Below the pieces are notes generated by a model, which saw only the letters and a list, made by a program, of their open reading frames with translations, searched no databases and had not been told where the DNA came from. A stretch of DNA of 52,501 nt, from positions 1 to 52,501 of the forward strand of contig JAWLFQ010000008.1 in the NCBI GenBank assembly GCA_041685505.1, written 5' to 3'. Shown piece by piece: positions 1-9,611 of the stretch; position 1 is the first letter of the stretch; the number at the start of each line of letters is the position of its first letter. A program made the position numbers and the translations under genes. The stretch comes from T1Sed10-7 sp041685505. Its GTDB lineage: Bacteria > Actinomycetota > Nitriliruptoria > Nitriliruptorales > Nitriliruptoraceae.

Positions 1-235
1 CGACGAACCTGGGATCGATCGAGGCCGGATCCACCAGCAGCCCCACACGCAGCGTGCCGCCCTGGACGGGGCCCTCCTCCAGGCCTGCCTCGGGCAGCGC
101 TGACGGCTCGTCCGGGGTGTCCTGGTCGCCGTTGGGGGCGACCTGTGCCGGCGTGCAGGACAGCACCAGGACCCCGATGCTGAGCAGCGCAGCGGTCAGG
201 AGGCGTGGGTGCCCTCCAGGGACCGCAGGGGCCAT
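1..235 (-). CDS. ABC transporter substrate-binding lipoprotein (family 5), N-terminal part only
   Basis: Only the first 78 codons are inside the window; the gene runs off the left edge. The translation starts MAPAVPGG, has a hydrophobic stretch and a lipobox LVLSC with Cys27 as the likely lipidated residue, then a Pro/Glu-rich linker and GGTLRVGLLVDPASIDP. That last motif is typical of the start of the mature domain of peptide/nickel-binding (SBP_bac_5) proteins, which deliver oligopeptides or similar ligands to a Dpp/Opp-type permease at the outer face of the membrane. The ATG lies 2 nt after the secG stop, so the two are probably co-transcribed. The ligand cannot be judged from this fragment. 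Confidence 0.75.
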   Translation of the reverse strand, partial: MAPAVPGGHPRLLTAALLSIGVLVLSCTPAQVAPNGDQDTPDEPSALPEAGLEEGPVQGGTLRVGLLVDPASIDPRFV

Positions 236-237
236 CG

Positions 238-462
238 TCAGAGGTAGACGACGAGCAGGATGTTGGTGACGACGAAGGCGAGCCCGGCCACGATCGTGAT
301 CCGGTCCAGGTTGCGCTCGACCACCGCCGAGCCCTGGAAGCCGCCACCGGCACCGCCACCGAACATGTCGGACAGGCCCCCACCCTGGCCACGGTGCAGC
401 AGGACGAGCCCGATGAGCCCGAGGCTGAGCAGCAGGTGCAGCACGATCAGCACGACGAGCAA
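238..462 (-). CDS. secG: Preprotein translocase subunit SecG
   Basis: The 74-residue protein has the SecG plan: an N-terminal membrane helix (VLIVLHLLLSLGLIGLVLL), a short Gly-rich cytoplasmic loop with GQGGGLSDMFGGGAGG, and a second helix at the C-terminus. SecG assists SecYE in protein export through the cytoplasmic membrane. The start is a TTG: GGAG stands 6 nt upstream and no ATG or GTG gives the full first helix. In many actinobacteria secG follows gapA-pgk-tpiA; here the upstream neighbour is an M56 peptidase on the same strand, with about 150 nt between, so the usual glycolytic linkage is absent. Confidence 0.93.
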   Translation of the reverse strand: MLVVLIVLHLLLSLGLIGLVLLHRGQGGGLSDMFGGGAGGGFQGSAVVERNLDRITIVAGLAFVVTNILLVVYL

Positions 463-615
463 CGTGGTCTCCAGGTGGTGCGGGGAAGGCGTGTGGGGAC
501 GGGAATGGTCGTGTGACCGCCCCGTGGTCGGGAGCGTACGGTACCAGCCGGGGCCACCCGCTTCACCGGTGCCGCGGGTGCCACCGCAGCCGTGAAGGTG
601 CGTCGGGAGCGCGGG

Positions 616-1977
616 TCAGCCGCCGTGGTTGGCCAGCCAGAACATCCGGAAGCCGTCGGGTGAGGCGAAGTTGCCGAGGGGTGTCGCCTCCCAGCGCGCG
701 ATGGCCGCGTCGTCGAAGGTGATCACCGGCGGGCGCAGGCCCAGGGACGGGGCCGGCGTCGGCACGGGACAGCCGACGTCCTCGTCGGCGCAGGCGTGGA
801 GGGCTGCCGGGCGGTTGTCCTGGCTGTGCTCGGGGACGCGCGAGTGGTAGCGCAGCGACGGTGTGGACACCTCGAAGGAACTGCGCCGGTAGACGTCGAA
901 GGCGCGCGGCTCCCCGACCGCACTGGCTGCGGCGGCATCGGGGGGTGTCGCCGACCACACCAGCGCGACCGCCTCCCGCTGGCGCTCCGACCCGGCCAGC
1001 GCGTTCGGCACCGTCAACGCGCCGACCACGGCACCGACCGCGACCAACGCCACCACGACCGTCTCCGAGCCCTTCCGGGCCGTGGTCGCAGCAGGCTGCT
1101 CATCGAGCAGGATCCGCACCCGGTCGACCACCCCACCCGATGGTGCCAGTGCCGCACACGCGGAGGGCCCTGCGGGGGCGTCGTCGAGCACGCGGAGCAG
1201 GCCGCTGGCCAGGGCACCGGGGCGGCCGGTCAGTTCCACGGCGACCTGGTCCGCCGCGAGTTCCCGCTCACGATGGAGCTGGTGGACCGCCCACCCACCG
1301 CCGGGGACGAAGAACATCAGGTCACGGACCACACCCAGCGCCGCGGCGACGGGCGTGTCACGCCGCCTGACGTGCGCCAGTTCGTGGGCGAGGACCCCCT
1401 CGAGCTCCTCGTCGTCGAGCACCTCGAGCAGATCACGCCCGACGATCAGGACCGGTTGGCGGGTGCCGATGATGTAGGCACCACCACGGCAGGTGTCCAC
1501 CAGCCCGATCCGTGGGGCCGGCACCTCCAGCCCCGCAGCCACCGAGCGGGCGAGCCGCTCGAGTCGGCGCGGGACATCCTCGGTGGTCGACACCGCGTGC
1601 AGCGCCTCACGCCGCACCCGGCGCACCGCCGCGCCACGGCGCAGGAGCCGTGCGGTGGCGACGAGGGCCCACAGCCCTGCGACAACGGGCACGGCCAGCG
1701 GCACGAACTGCAGGTAGCCGTCCCGCACGGGGATCGTCAGCGCCTGCACCTCGCTCGAGGGCAGCATCACCGTCGGCAGCCGCAGGTGACGCCCGGACAG
1801 CAGCGCGACGGCCAGCAGGGCGATCAGCGGACTGACGGCCGCCAGCACACGCGCCCGGGGGGTTCGCAGCCCACCGTGCAGCAGCATCCGTGCGGCGGTG
1901 ACGGCGACGAGCGCAGCGAGCACCGCCCGGACCGCGACGGACTCGAGCGGGATCGAGAGCAGGACACCGAGGTCCAC
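616..1977 (-). CDS. M56 family (BlaR1/MecR1-like) integral membrane metallopeptidase
   Basis: The 453-residue protein starts with GTG, 5 nt after the stop of the upstream BlaI-type repressor gene. The N-terminal half has several hydrophobic segments. A zinc-protease motif, AHELAHVRRRD, follows, with a downstream ERELAADQVAVELTGRP segment that supplies the third metal ligand in M56 enzymes. One more membrane helix and a roughly 150-residue extracytoplasmic tail come after it. There is no penicillin-binding sensor domain like that of BlaR1, so it is a stand-alone M56 protease. By family precedent it senses a cell-envelope signal and inactivates the paired BlaI repressor by proteolysis. No beta-lactamase or PBP gene is adjacent. 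Confidence 0.85.
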   Translation of the reverse strand: MDLGVLLSIPLESVAVRAVLAALVAVTAARMLLHGGLRTPRARVLAAVSPLIALLAVALLSGRHLRLPTVMLPSSEVQALTIPVRDGYLQFVPLAVPVVAGLWALVATARLLRRGAAVRRVRREALHAVSTTEDVPRRLERLARSVAAGLEVPAPRIGLVDTCRGGAYIIGTRQPVLIVGRDLLEVLDDEELEGVLAHELAHVRRRDTPVAAALGVVRDLMFFVPGGGWAVHQLHRERELAADQVAVELTGRPGALASGLLRVLDDAPAGPSACAALAPSGGVVDRVRILLDEQPAATTARKGSETVVVALVAVGAVVGALTVPNALAGSERQREAVALVWSATPPDAAAASAVGEPRAFDVYRRSSFEVSTPSLRYHSRVPEHSQDNRPAALHACADEDVGCPVPTPAPSLGLRPPVITFDDAAIARWEATPLGNFASPDGFRMFWLANHGG

Positions 1978-1982
1978 CGTGG

Positions 1983-2384
1983 TCAGCGCTCCTCGTCGCG
2001 CCGCCGTGCCGCCGCTGCCCTCAGATCGGCGAGGCTGGCCTCATCCGCGTGCTCGACGACATCGGCGAGGTAGGCCGCGGCAGGCTCCGGGAACCGGTCC
2101 AGCAACCAGCCCATGACCCCTTCGACGGTGGACCTGGCGTAGTGCTCGCGGCTGACCGCGGGGCGGTAGCGGTGCGCCAAGCCCTCGGTGTCGCGGAGCA
2201 GCAGGCCCTTGGTGGCCAGACGGGTCATCGTCGTCATGACGGTCGTGTAGGCGATCGAGCGTGTCGCGGCCAGCTGGTTGTGGACATCACGCACGGTGGA
2301 CTCACCGAGGAGCCACACCGCCTCCATGACGTCCTGCTCCAACGGCCCGAGCAGGGTCTCGATCGGATCGTTCCGACGTGCCAC
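1983..2384 (-). CDS. BlaI/MecI/CopY family transcriptional repressor
   Basis: A winged-helix repressor of about 133 aa: it begins VARRNDPIETLLGPLEQDVMEAV, continues with STVRDVHNQL and AYTTVMTTMTRLATKGLL, which matches the recognition-helix region of BlaI/MecI, and ends in a helical dimerisation tail. I place the start at the GTG at 2384 because GAGGAG stands 7 nt upstream; a GTG nine codons earlier lacks such a site. It is followed after 5 nt by the M56 protease gene, the standard repressor-protease pair. A possible operator (2466-2487) lies in the shared upstream region with the divergent membrane protein gene. Confidence 0.9.
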   Translation of the reverse strand: MARRNDPIETLLGPLEQDVMEAVWLLGESTVRDVHNQLAATRSIAYTTVMTTMTRLATKGLLLRDTEGLAHRYRPAVSREHYARSTVEGVMGWLLDRFPEPAAAYLADVVEHADEASLADLRAAAARRRDEER

Positions 2385-2465
2385 GGTCGGTCTCCTCGCC
2401 CTCTCCCCCACGGTCTCTCCCCGTGCGGTGGTGCCTGCCAGCCTAGCTGGTCATCGACGCCCTGG

Positions 2466-2487
2466 ACAGGACGAGAAGGTGTCCTGT
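2466..2487. promoter_or_regulatory. Inverted repeat, candidate BlaI-type operator
   Basis: ACAGGAC (2466-2472) and GTCCTGT (2481-2487) form perfect 7-bp arms around an 8-bp spacer. They lie between the divergent BlaI-type repressor and the small membrane protein gene. BlaI family operators are dyads containing ACA...TGT, so this is the best operator candidate here. Binding is not shown. Confidence 0.4.
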
Positions 2488-2550
2488 GGGTAGCCTCCCG
2501 GGGCTGGACAGGCGTCGGAACAGGTGCGCTGCATCGAGGTGGATGGGGTG

Positions 2551-3135
2551 ATGGAACGGCCGACAGGGGGCACCGCGGGGGGCACGGGGGTCCACGGTGA
2601 CACCGATCACCTCGTCCTCTACCCGACGTGGGTCGGGCTGCTGGCCACCACCCTGGTCCCTGCGGGCCTGCTGCTGCTCGGTTGGGCCGCGCTGGCGGCG
2701 GGTGGCTCCTCGGTCCTCGGGTGGTCGCTGATCGGTGTCGCGGTGGGCACCGGCGTGTGGGCGGGCCGTGACTTCCCGCGCCACGTGATCGTGGGCCCCG
2801 ACGGGATCCTCCGTCGCTGCCTGTTGCGCACCCACCGCCTCGGCTATGACGAGGTGGCCGCGATCCAGCGCGCGCCCGCATCCCGCATCGCAACCGCCCG
2901 GGCGCTGCGCAGCCACGACCCGCAGCAACGCCGCCGGGCGCGCAGTGGCCTGGTGGCTGCCGGACCGGGACGGCGCCGCTGGATGCTGACCGACCAGCCC
3001 GAGAGCCCTGAGGAGTACGATCGACTGGCACGCCTGCTCATCGCCCACGGCACCACGGATCTGGTCGCCGCCCGCCCCGCACCGGGCGCGAGCCCCACCA
3101 GCCTCTACCGTCGCCGGGTTCCCGACCTGGCATGA
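2551..3135 (+). CDS. Small membrane protein with PH-like cytoplasmic domain, function unknown
   Basis: About 194 aa. After roughly 20 polar residues come two hydrophobic segments (around WVGLLATTLVPAGLLLLGW and LGWSLIGVAVGTGVW). A soluble C-terminal part follows with FPRHVIVGPDGILRRCLLRTHRL and YDEVAAIQRAP, the pattern of bacterial PH-like domains (bPH), which are usually peripheral envelope or stress proteins. The start is uncertain: GTG or ATG codons at 2524, 2539, 2548 and 2551 are all in frame, and GAGG at 2536-2539 serves 2548 or 2551 best. It is divergent from the BlaI/M56 pair and could share their operator. I do not recognise a specific function. Confidence 0.6.
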   Translation: MERPTGGTAGGTGVHGDTDHLVLYPTWVGLLATTLVPAGLLLLGWAALAAGGSSVLGWSLIGVAVGTGVWAGRDFPRHVIVGPDGILRRCLLRTHRLGYDEVAAIQRAPASRIATARALRSHDPQQRRRARSGLVAAGPGRRRWMLTDQPESPEEYDRLARLLIAHGTTDLVAARPAPGASPTSLYRRRVPDLA

Positions 3136-3186
3136 CCCGCAGTAGCCCGGGTGTTCGGTCACCGCGCACCGCGAAGCTGGGCAGCG

Positions 3187-3231
3187 TTGGGAACGGGCCG
3201 GGAAGTGGTAGCGTCCTACGACAGTCGTAGG
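3187..3231 (+). promoter_or_regulatory. Candidate promoter and operator for the dipeptide ABC operon
   Basis: TTGGGA (3187-3192) and TAGCGT (3209-3214) stand 16 nt apart. A perfect 17-bp dyad, CCTACGACAGTCGTAGG (3215-3231), covers the expected transcription start. Such placement suits a repressor site. The outer arms, CCTAC-N7-GTAGG, recur upstream of the second peptide-binding lipoprotein gene at 25621-25637. Confidence 0.45.
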
Positions 3232-3273
3232 CCACAGCGATCCCACCGTCTGCTTGTGGCACACGGCCTGCGG

Positions 3274-3355
3274 GTTCGCTCGCGAACGACGCGTGGATGG
3301 GCCCTCCATCCACGTTCCGGACCTAGGGGAACCTCGCGGTCACCACCGGGTGACC
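3274..3355 (+). promoter_or_regulatory. Structured leader with three inverted repeats
   Basis: Three perfect inverted repeats occupy the leader before the binding-protein gene: GTTCGC-TC-GCGAAC (3274-3287), CGTGGATGG-GCCCT-CCATCCACG (3292-3314) and GGTCACC-ACCG-GGTGACC (3338-3355). None is followed by a T tract. They could be operators or leader hairpins affecting mRNA stability or translation of the lipoprotein about 75 nt downstream. Confidence 0.35.
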
Positions 3356-3428
3356 GGGCGGACGGGCACCGACCCACCGCAACGGGGCAGCCTCGAGCTC
3401 ACGACACAGTGACTCAAGGAGTCGATAC

Positions 3429-5183
3429 ATGAGGTCACACCTCGTACGGCGCTGGCGTTGGCCAGTGCTGCTCACGGCGCTCGCGCTCGCTCTCGCGGCG
3501 TGCGGCGCGGACGACGACACAGCCGAAGAGCCCGACACCGACACCGAGGACACCGACACGGATGTCGATGACGAGCCGGATGAAGATGGCGAAGAGGACG
3601 AGGAGCCTGCTGCCGCGGCAGAGGGCGGCACGGTGCTGTTCGGTGACGAGCAGGAGCCGACGATCCTCAACAGCTTCCTGATCGACGGCAACTCGCTGGT
3701 GACCTCCAAGGTCACGACCAACATCTGGCCGGGGATGTACCAGGGCAACCCGGAGTTCGGTTTCGACCCGTACCTGCTCGACGGCGAGGCCGAGTTCACC
3801 GAGGACCCCTTCACCGTCACCTACACCATCCGTGACGACGCGAACTGGTCCGACGGCACGCCGATCACCGTCGACGACGTGATCTTCACCTTCGAGACCA
3901 TCATGGATCTCGAGGCGGACTGGGCCGACCAGATCACCTCCCGGGACGGTTACGAGCTGATCGAGGACTTCGAGACCGACGGTGACAAGACCATCACCTT
4001 CAACTACTCGGAGCCCTACGCCTCGTGGCAGCTGCTGTTCGACGAGATCCTCCCGGCGCACGTGCTCGAGGGCGAGGACTTCACCACCGTGCTCAACGAC
4101 TCGCTGCCGGACATCTCCGGCGGTCCGTTCATCTTCGACTCGTGGGACCGTGGCACCCAGCTCCGGCTGGTGCGCAACGAGGACTTCTGGGGCGGCGAGG
4201 TCGCGCTCGAGGAGATCATCATGCGCTACCTGCCCGACACCACCACGCTGACCCAGCAGATGCTCGGCGGTGAGCTCGACATGTACGACCCGCAGCCGCA
4301 GATCGAGCTCGTCAACCAGCTCGACGGCGCCGCTGACCGCATCGAGTACGAGGTCGGCCTGGGCCCGGTCTGGGAGCACTTCGACTTCAACACCCTCGTC
4401 CCGGGACTGGACCAGGCCTACGTGCGTCAGGCCATCGCGCTCGGGATCAACCGTGAGCAGATCGTCGAGACCCTGGTCAACCCCGTCGACCCGGAGGCGG
4501 TCGTCCTCGACAACCCCTTCTGGATGGCGAACTCCGAGTACTACGAGCCCGCCTACGACCAGTGGGAGTACGACCCCCAGGCCGCTCGTGACCTGCTCGA
4601 GGAGAACGGCTGCGAGCTCGGTGACGACGAGGTCTACGTCTGCGATGACGTCCGCCTGTCCTTCCGTGTGGGTACCACCGGCGGCAACGAGCGGCGTGAG
4701 CTCACCCAGCAGCTGATGCAGGCCGACCTGGAGGCTGCCGGGATCGAGATCACCATCGAGAACGATGAGGGTGCGGCGTTCTTCGAGCGTCTCAACACCC
4801 CCGAGAACTGCGAGGGCACCTGCGACTACGACATCGCGCTGTTCGCCTGGGTCGGCTCGCCGAACCCCTCGGGCAACGCCAACATCTACGGCTGTGACGG
4901 TTTCGACGAGGACGAACCGACGGTGCGCCCGCAGAACTGGCACGCCTTCTGTGACGAGGAGCTCACCGACCTCATGGACACGGCGAACCAGACCGTGGAC
5001 CCGGAGGAGAACGCACGCCTGTGGAACGAGGCAGCGGACATCATGGCCGAGAACGTGCCCGTGCTGCCCCTCTTCCAGCAGCCGCAGCTGCTCGCCTACG
5101 ACAACACCCTCACCGGTCCGCAGCTCAACGCGACCAACGCCACGCAGTTCTGGAACAGCGACTCGTGGGCCTACACCGAGTGA
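3429..5183 (+). CDS. Dipeptide/oligopeptide ABC transporter substrate-binding lipoprotein (SBP_bac_5)
   Basis: A 584-aa exported lipoprotein. The signal sequence is followed by lipobox ALAAC (Cys25), then a very acidic Asp/Glu/Thr linker (residues about 28-62). The family-5 binding domain starts at EGGTVLFGDEQEPTILNSFL. Family landmarks are visible: YTIRDDANWSDGTPITVDDVIFTFE, GPFIFDSWDRGTQLRLVRNEDFWGG, and YVRQAIALGINREQIVE. Length is normal for DppA/OppA-like proteins. It is the first gene of an operon with two permease pairs and one ATPase pair; two strong hairpins separate it from the permease genes, as is common where the binding protein is made in excess. It should capture a peptide or peptide-like solute outside the cell; the ligand is unknown. 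The ATG follows AAGGAG with good spacing. Confidence 0.93.
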   Translation: MRSHLVRRWRWPVLLTALALALAACGADDDTAEEPDTDTEDTDTDVDDEPDEDGEEDEEPAAAAEGGTVLFGDEQEPTILNSFLIDGNSLVTSKVTTNIWPGMYQGNPEFGFDPYLLDGEAEFTEDPFTVTYTIRDDANWSDGTPITVDDVIFTFETIMDLEADWADQITSRDGYELIEDFETDGDKTITFNYSEPYASWQLLFDEILPAHVLEGEDFTTVLNDSLPDISGGPFIFDSWDRGTQLRLVRNEDFWGGEVALEEIIMRYLPDTTTLTQQMLGGELDMYDPQPQIELVNQLDGAADRIEYEVGLGPVWEHFDFNTLVPGLDQAYVRQAIALGINREQIVETLVNPVDPEAVVLDNPFWMANSEYYEPAYDQWEYDPQAARDLLEENGCELGDDEVYVCDDVRLSFRVGTTGGNERRELTQQLMQADLEAAGIEITIENDEGAAFFERLNTPENCEGTCDYDIALFAWVGSPNPSGNANIYGCDGFDEDEPTVRPQNWHAFCDEELTDLMDTANQTVDPEENARLWNEAADIMAENVPVLPLFQQPQLLAYDNTLTGPQLNATNATQFWNSDSWAYTE

Positions 5184-5199
5184 TCGCGTGACGCACGTG

Positions 5200-5255
5200 G
5201 GGAAGCTCCGGTAGCTTCCCGCGGGTGCCCGCCACCAGGCGTGGCGGGCACCCGC
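5200..5255 (+). terminator. Two tandem hairpins between binding-protein and permease genes
   Basis: Hairpin 1: GGGAAGCT / AGCTTCCC with a 5-nt loop (5200-5220). Hairpin 2: a perfect 15-bp stem (5221-5235 with 5241-5255) around loop CAGGC. There is no T tract. They start 17 nt after the lipoprotein stop and stand 78 nt before the first permease start. They probably act as a partial terminator or 3' stabiliser that raises binding protein over permease levels. Confidence 0.7.
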
Positions 5256-5332
5256 CCATGTTCACCCCCCCTCATGCATCCTGGGCGAAGGGTCGAGGCC
5301 CTCCGTGCCGTGGCGACCGGGAAGGACATCCC

Positions 5333-6307
5333 GTGCTGACCTACGCGCTCCGCCGGACGTTGATCTCCATCCCGATCATCATCCTGGCGACCTTCCTGCT
5401 CTTCGCCATCATCTCCGTCTCCGGCGACCCGCTGCAGGACCTGCGCCAGCAGCCCAACATCACCGAGGAGCAGATCGACAACGTCCGGCAGTCGCGGGGA
5501 CTCGACGACCCGGTGGCCGTGCAGTACCTGCGCTGGGTGGAGAACATCCCCGAGGGCGGCTTCGGGGAGTACCTGCTGGCGCCCCGTCCGATCTGGCCCG
5601 ACATCCAACGCGTGCTGGGCAACACGATGCAGTTGGTCATCGCCGCCGAGATCCTCGCCTTCGTGATCGCGGTCTTCCTCGGGGTGATGTCCGCGAAACG
5701 CCAGTACTCGGTGTTCGACTACACCACGACCACCATCAGTTTCATCGGCTACTCCTTCCCCTCCTTCCTGTTCGCCCTGTTCCTGCAGGTCGCGGTGGTC
5801 CAGATCTTCGTGCGCACAGGGGTGCGCATCTTCCCGATCGGCAACCTGTCCTCGGCGAACCCGGGCACCGGACTGGCCTTCGTGCTCGACAGGATCTGGC
5901 ACCTGATCCTGCCCATCGCCTCGCTGGCGATCTTCTCCGTGGCGAGCTACTCGCGCTACATGCGCGCGTCGATGCTCGAGGTCATCCACTCCGACTACGT
6001 GCGCACCGCGCGGGCCAAGGGCCTTCCGGAGCGCACCATCACCACCCGCCACGCGATGCGCAACGCCCTGATCCCGACGCTGACCGTGGCCGCGCTGTCC
6101 TTCGGAACCCTGCTCGGTGGCACCATCATCATCGAGACCGTGTTCGGGCTGGACGGCATGGGCCGCTACTTCTTCCAGCAGCTGGGCAGGCGCGACCCCT
6201 ACCCCCTGATGGCATGGCTGACGATCGTCGCGGTGGTGATCGTGGCGTTCAACCTCATCGCCGATCTGCTGTACGGCTACCTCGACCCGAGGATCCGCTA
6301 TGACTGA
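5333..6307 (+). CDS. dppB: ABC transporter permease, DppB/OppB type (first pair)
   Basis: A 324-aa integral membrane protein. It begins LTYALRRTLISIPIIILATFLLF, the N-terminal helix of DppB-like permeases, followed by an extracytoplasmic segment and five further membrane helices. The coupling-helix (EAA) motif reads MLEVIHSDYVRTARAKGLPE and contacts the ATPases. I chose GTG 5333 because GAAGGA stands 6 nt before it; an earlier ATG would add about 36 residues without membrane character. The 3' end overlaps the next gene by 8 nt. With its partner it forms the membrane channel of a peptide importer. Confidence 0.93.
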   Translation: MLTYALRRTLISIPIIILATFLLFAIISVSGDPLQDLRQQPNITEEQIDNVRQSRGLDDPVAVQYLRWVENIPEGGFGEYLLAPRPIWPDIQRVLGNTMQLVIAAEILAFVIAVFLGVMSAKRQYSVFDYTTTTISFIGYSFPSFLFALFLQVAVVQIFVRTGVRIFPIGNLSSANPGTGLAFVLDRIWHLILPIASLAIFSVASYSRYMRASMLEVIHSDYVRTARAKGLPERTITTRHAMRNALIPTLTVAALSFGTLLGGTIIIETVFGLDGMGRYFFQQLGRRDPYPLMAWLTIVAVVIVAFNLIADLLYGYLDPRIRYD

Positions 6308-7295
6308 GCCCGGACACCGACCGCAGGACCCGCAGCCGCCCCAGGACGACGAGGAGCGCGTCTCGGTCCCCCAGGCGCTGCCCGAGGGCCCTGATCTGCT
6401 CGCCGAGGAGGCGCTGCCCTCGGATGTGGTCGAGGTCGCAGCCCGCTCGCAGTGGCAGATCTTCCGGCGCAAGTTCCTGCGCCACAAGCTGGCGATGGGC
6501 TCACTGTTCTTCCTGGTGCTGGTGGTCCTCGCCGCCTTCAACGCCGAGCGGATCGCCCCCTACGCCTACGACGAGATCAACGTCGTACGCGCCAGCACCC
6601 CGCCGACCTTCGCCGATGCGCACTTCTTCGGTACCGACCAGCTCGGCCGCGACTACTTCAGTCGCGTGCTGTTCGGCACGCAGACGTCCCTGCGCGTCGC
6701 GGGTGTCGTGGCCGTGCTGTCGACGCTGATCGGCACCGTCCTCGGCGCGATCGCCGGCTACTACCGCGGCTGGATCGACTCGGTCCTGATGCGGCTGACG
6801 GACCTGGTCATCATCGTCCCCGCGATCGCCGTGCTGCTGCTCGCGGCGACCTTCTTCGGGCAGGGTGACCCGCTGCGTATCGCGGTCATCCTGGCCCTGC
6901 TGCTGTGGACCTCGCTCGCACGCATCGTGCGCGGGGTCTTCCTCAGCCTGCGCGAGAAGGAGTACGTGCAGGCGGCGCGGGCCGCGGGCGCCGGCGACAT
7001 GCGCATCATGTTCCGTCACATGCTGCCCAACACCATCGGCCCGATCGTGGTGAACATGACCCTGGTGCTGGCCGCCGCGATCATCATCGAGGCCACGCTG
7101 TCCTTCCTCGGGATCGGGGTGAACCCGCCGACGCCCGCGCTCGGGGTGCTGATCAACGATGGCCGCAGCTCGATGCAGACCCTGTGGTGGCTGACGATCA
7201 TGCCCGGCGTCGCTCTGGTGACCATCGCCCTGTGCATCAACTTCGTCGGCGACGGGCTGCGCGACGCCCTCGACCCGACCCAGCAGGAGGGATGA
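6300..7295 (+). CDS. dppC: ABC transporter permease, DppC/OppC type (first pair)
   Basis: A 331-aa permease. The first 45 or so residues are hydrophilic and Pro/Glu-rich. The DppC signature follows: SQWQIFRRKFLRHKLAMGSLFFLVLVV, then HFFGTDQLGRDYFSRVLFGTQ, which is highly conserved in OppC proteins, and the EAA loop LREKEYVQAARAAGAGDMRIM. It ends with NFVGDGLRDALDPTQ. Start ATG 6300 overlaps the end of the upstream permease gene. It is the obligate partner of that protein. A second, shorter copy (309 aa) lies later in the operon. Confidence 0.93.
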   Translation: MTEPGHRPQDPQPPQDDEERVSVPQALPEGPDLLAEEALPSDVVEVAARSQWQIFRRKFLRHKLAMGSLFFLVLVVLAAFNAERIAPYAYDEINVVRASTPPTFADAHFFGTDQLGRDYFSRVLFGTQTSLRVAGVVAVLSTLIGTVLGAIAGYYRGWIDSVLMRLTDLVIIVPAIAVLLLAATFFGQGDPLRIAVILALLLWTSLARIVRGVFLSLREKEYVQAARAAGAGDMRIMFRHMLPNTIGPIVVNMTLVLAAAIIIEATLSFLGIGVNPPTPALGVLINDGRSSMQTLWWLTIMPGVALVTIALCINFVGDGLRDALDPTQQEG

Positions 7296-7428
7296 TGGCG
7301 ACCGGCCCAGGACCGTGTTCGATGCGGTCACCTCGCTCCCCCACCCCTCGCACCTACCGGCACGTCCGATGCGCTGCCGATCGACCCACCGCCACCACCC
7401 ACACCGTCCACCTGCCCGGGGGTTCGCA

Positions 7429-7432
<4 letters not shown>
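7295..7432 (+). CDS. Possible 45-codon coupling ORF between permease and ATPase genes
   Basis: The 133 nt between the permease stop and the ATPase start are open in one frame from ATG 7295 (or 7292) to a TGA at 7430-7432. That stop overlaps the ATPase GTG start as GTGA. AGGAGG stands directly upstream of the ATG, inside the end of the permease gene. The predicted product starts MATGPGPCSM, is Arg/Thr/Pro-rich and resembles nothing I know. Either it is a short reading frame that carries ribosomes to the ATPase gene, or chance. Low confidence as a real protein. Confidence 0.3.
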
Positions 7433-8480
<1,048 letters not shown>

Positions 8481-8481
<1 letters not shown>

Positions 8482-9536
8482 TGGCCGCGCAACCGCTGCC
8501 CAGCGAGCCGGTGCCCACCGGTCCGGGTCTGCACGACCGGGCGCCGCTGGGCGACACCATCCTCACCGTGGAGGGCCTCACCAAGCACTTCGAGCTGCGC
8601 GGCGGGGTCTTCAACCGCCAGTACGGCTCCGTCTACGCCGTGGACGGGGTGTCCTTCGACGTCAAGGCCGGTGAGACCGTCGGCCTGGTGGGCGAGTCCG
8701 GCTGCGGGAAGTCGACCACCGGCCGGTGCATCGTCCGCCTCCTCGACCCGACCGACGGTCGGATCCTGTTCAAGGACAACGACCTCGCGGGCATGTCGCG
8801 CCGCACGATGCGGGAGATGCGCCGCGAGATCCAGATGGTCTTCCAGGACCCCTACGCCTCGCTCAACCCGCGTATCTCGGTCAACGAGATCATCGCCGAG
8901 CCCCTGCGGATCTACGGCCGCTGGCGCAACGGCGGCCGGGAGCGGGTCAAGGAGCTGATGCGCCTGGTCGGGCTCAACCCCGAGCACGGCAACCGCTTCC
9001 CCCACGAGTTCTCCGGCGGCCAACGCCAGCGCATCGGCATCGCCCGCGCACTGGCGCTCGACCCCCAGCTGCTCGTGCTCGACGAGCCCGTCTCCGCCCT
9101 CGACGTGTCCATCCAGGCCCAGGTGATCAACCTGCTCGAGGAGCTGCAGGACGCCCTGGGCCTGGCGTACCTGTTCATCGCCCACGACCTGTCGGTGGTG
9201 CGCCACATCTCCGACCGGGTCGCGGTCATGTACCTCGGCAAGATCGTCGAGTTCGGCACCACCGAGGAGATCTTCAACAACCCCACCCACCCCTACACCC
9301 AGGCCCTGCTCTCCGCAGCCCCCATCACCGACCCGCGTGACCGCGGCAAGATCGACCGGATCATGCTCCAGGGCGACGTGCCATCACCCTCCGACCCACC
9401 GTCAGGGTGCCGGTTCCGGACACGGTGCTGGAAAGCCGAGGAGCGGTGCGCGCAGGAGGAACCCCCGCTGATCGACGAGTTCGACCACGGCCACCCCTCC
9501 GCCTGCTTCTTCGCCGAGCCCCGGGAGGTCCTGTGA
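8481..9536 (+). CDS. dppF: Peptide ABC transporter ATP-binding protein, DppF/OppF type
   Basis: A 351-aa ATPase. Residues 1-30 are a Pro-rich lead; the nucleotide-binding domain has Walker A GESGCGKS, Q-loop VFQDPYASLNP, signature FSGGQRQR, Walker B LLVLDEPVSALD and IAHDLSVVRH. The OppF-type C-terminus, NPTHPYTQALLSA, is followed by CRFRTRCWKAEERC. ATG 8481 overlaps the previous TGA by one base and has AGGAGG 7 nt upstream. It forms the second half of the ATPase dimer and probably serves both permease pairs. Confidence 0.93.
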
Positions 9537-9611
9537 GCATGCGCCATCGTCACCGACCTGCCCGGTCCGCAGCGACGGCGTTCCCCGGCGATCACGCACA
9601 GGAGGCCCACC

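Noticed and set aside
3435..4943. About 500-codon frame opposite the first lipoprotein gene
   Set aside because: Val/Leu/Asp-rich mirror of an acidic, GC-biased coding sequence; no start context or motif.
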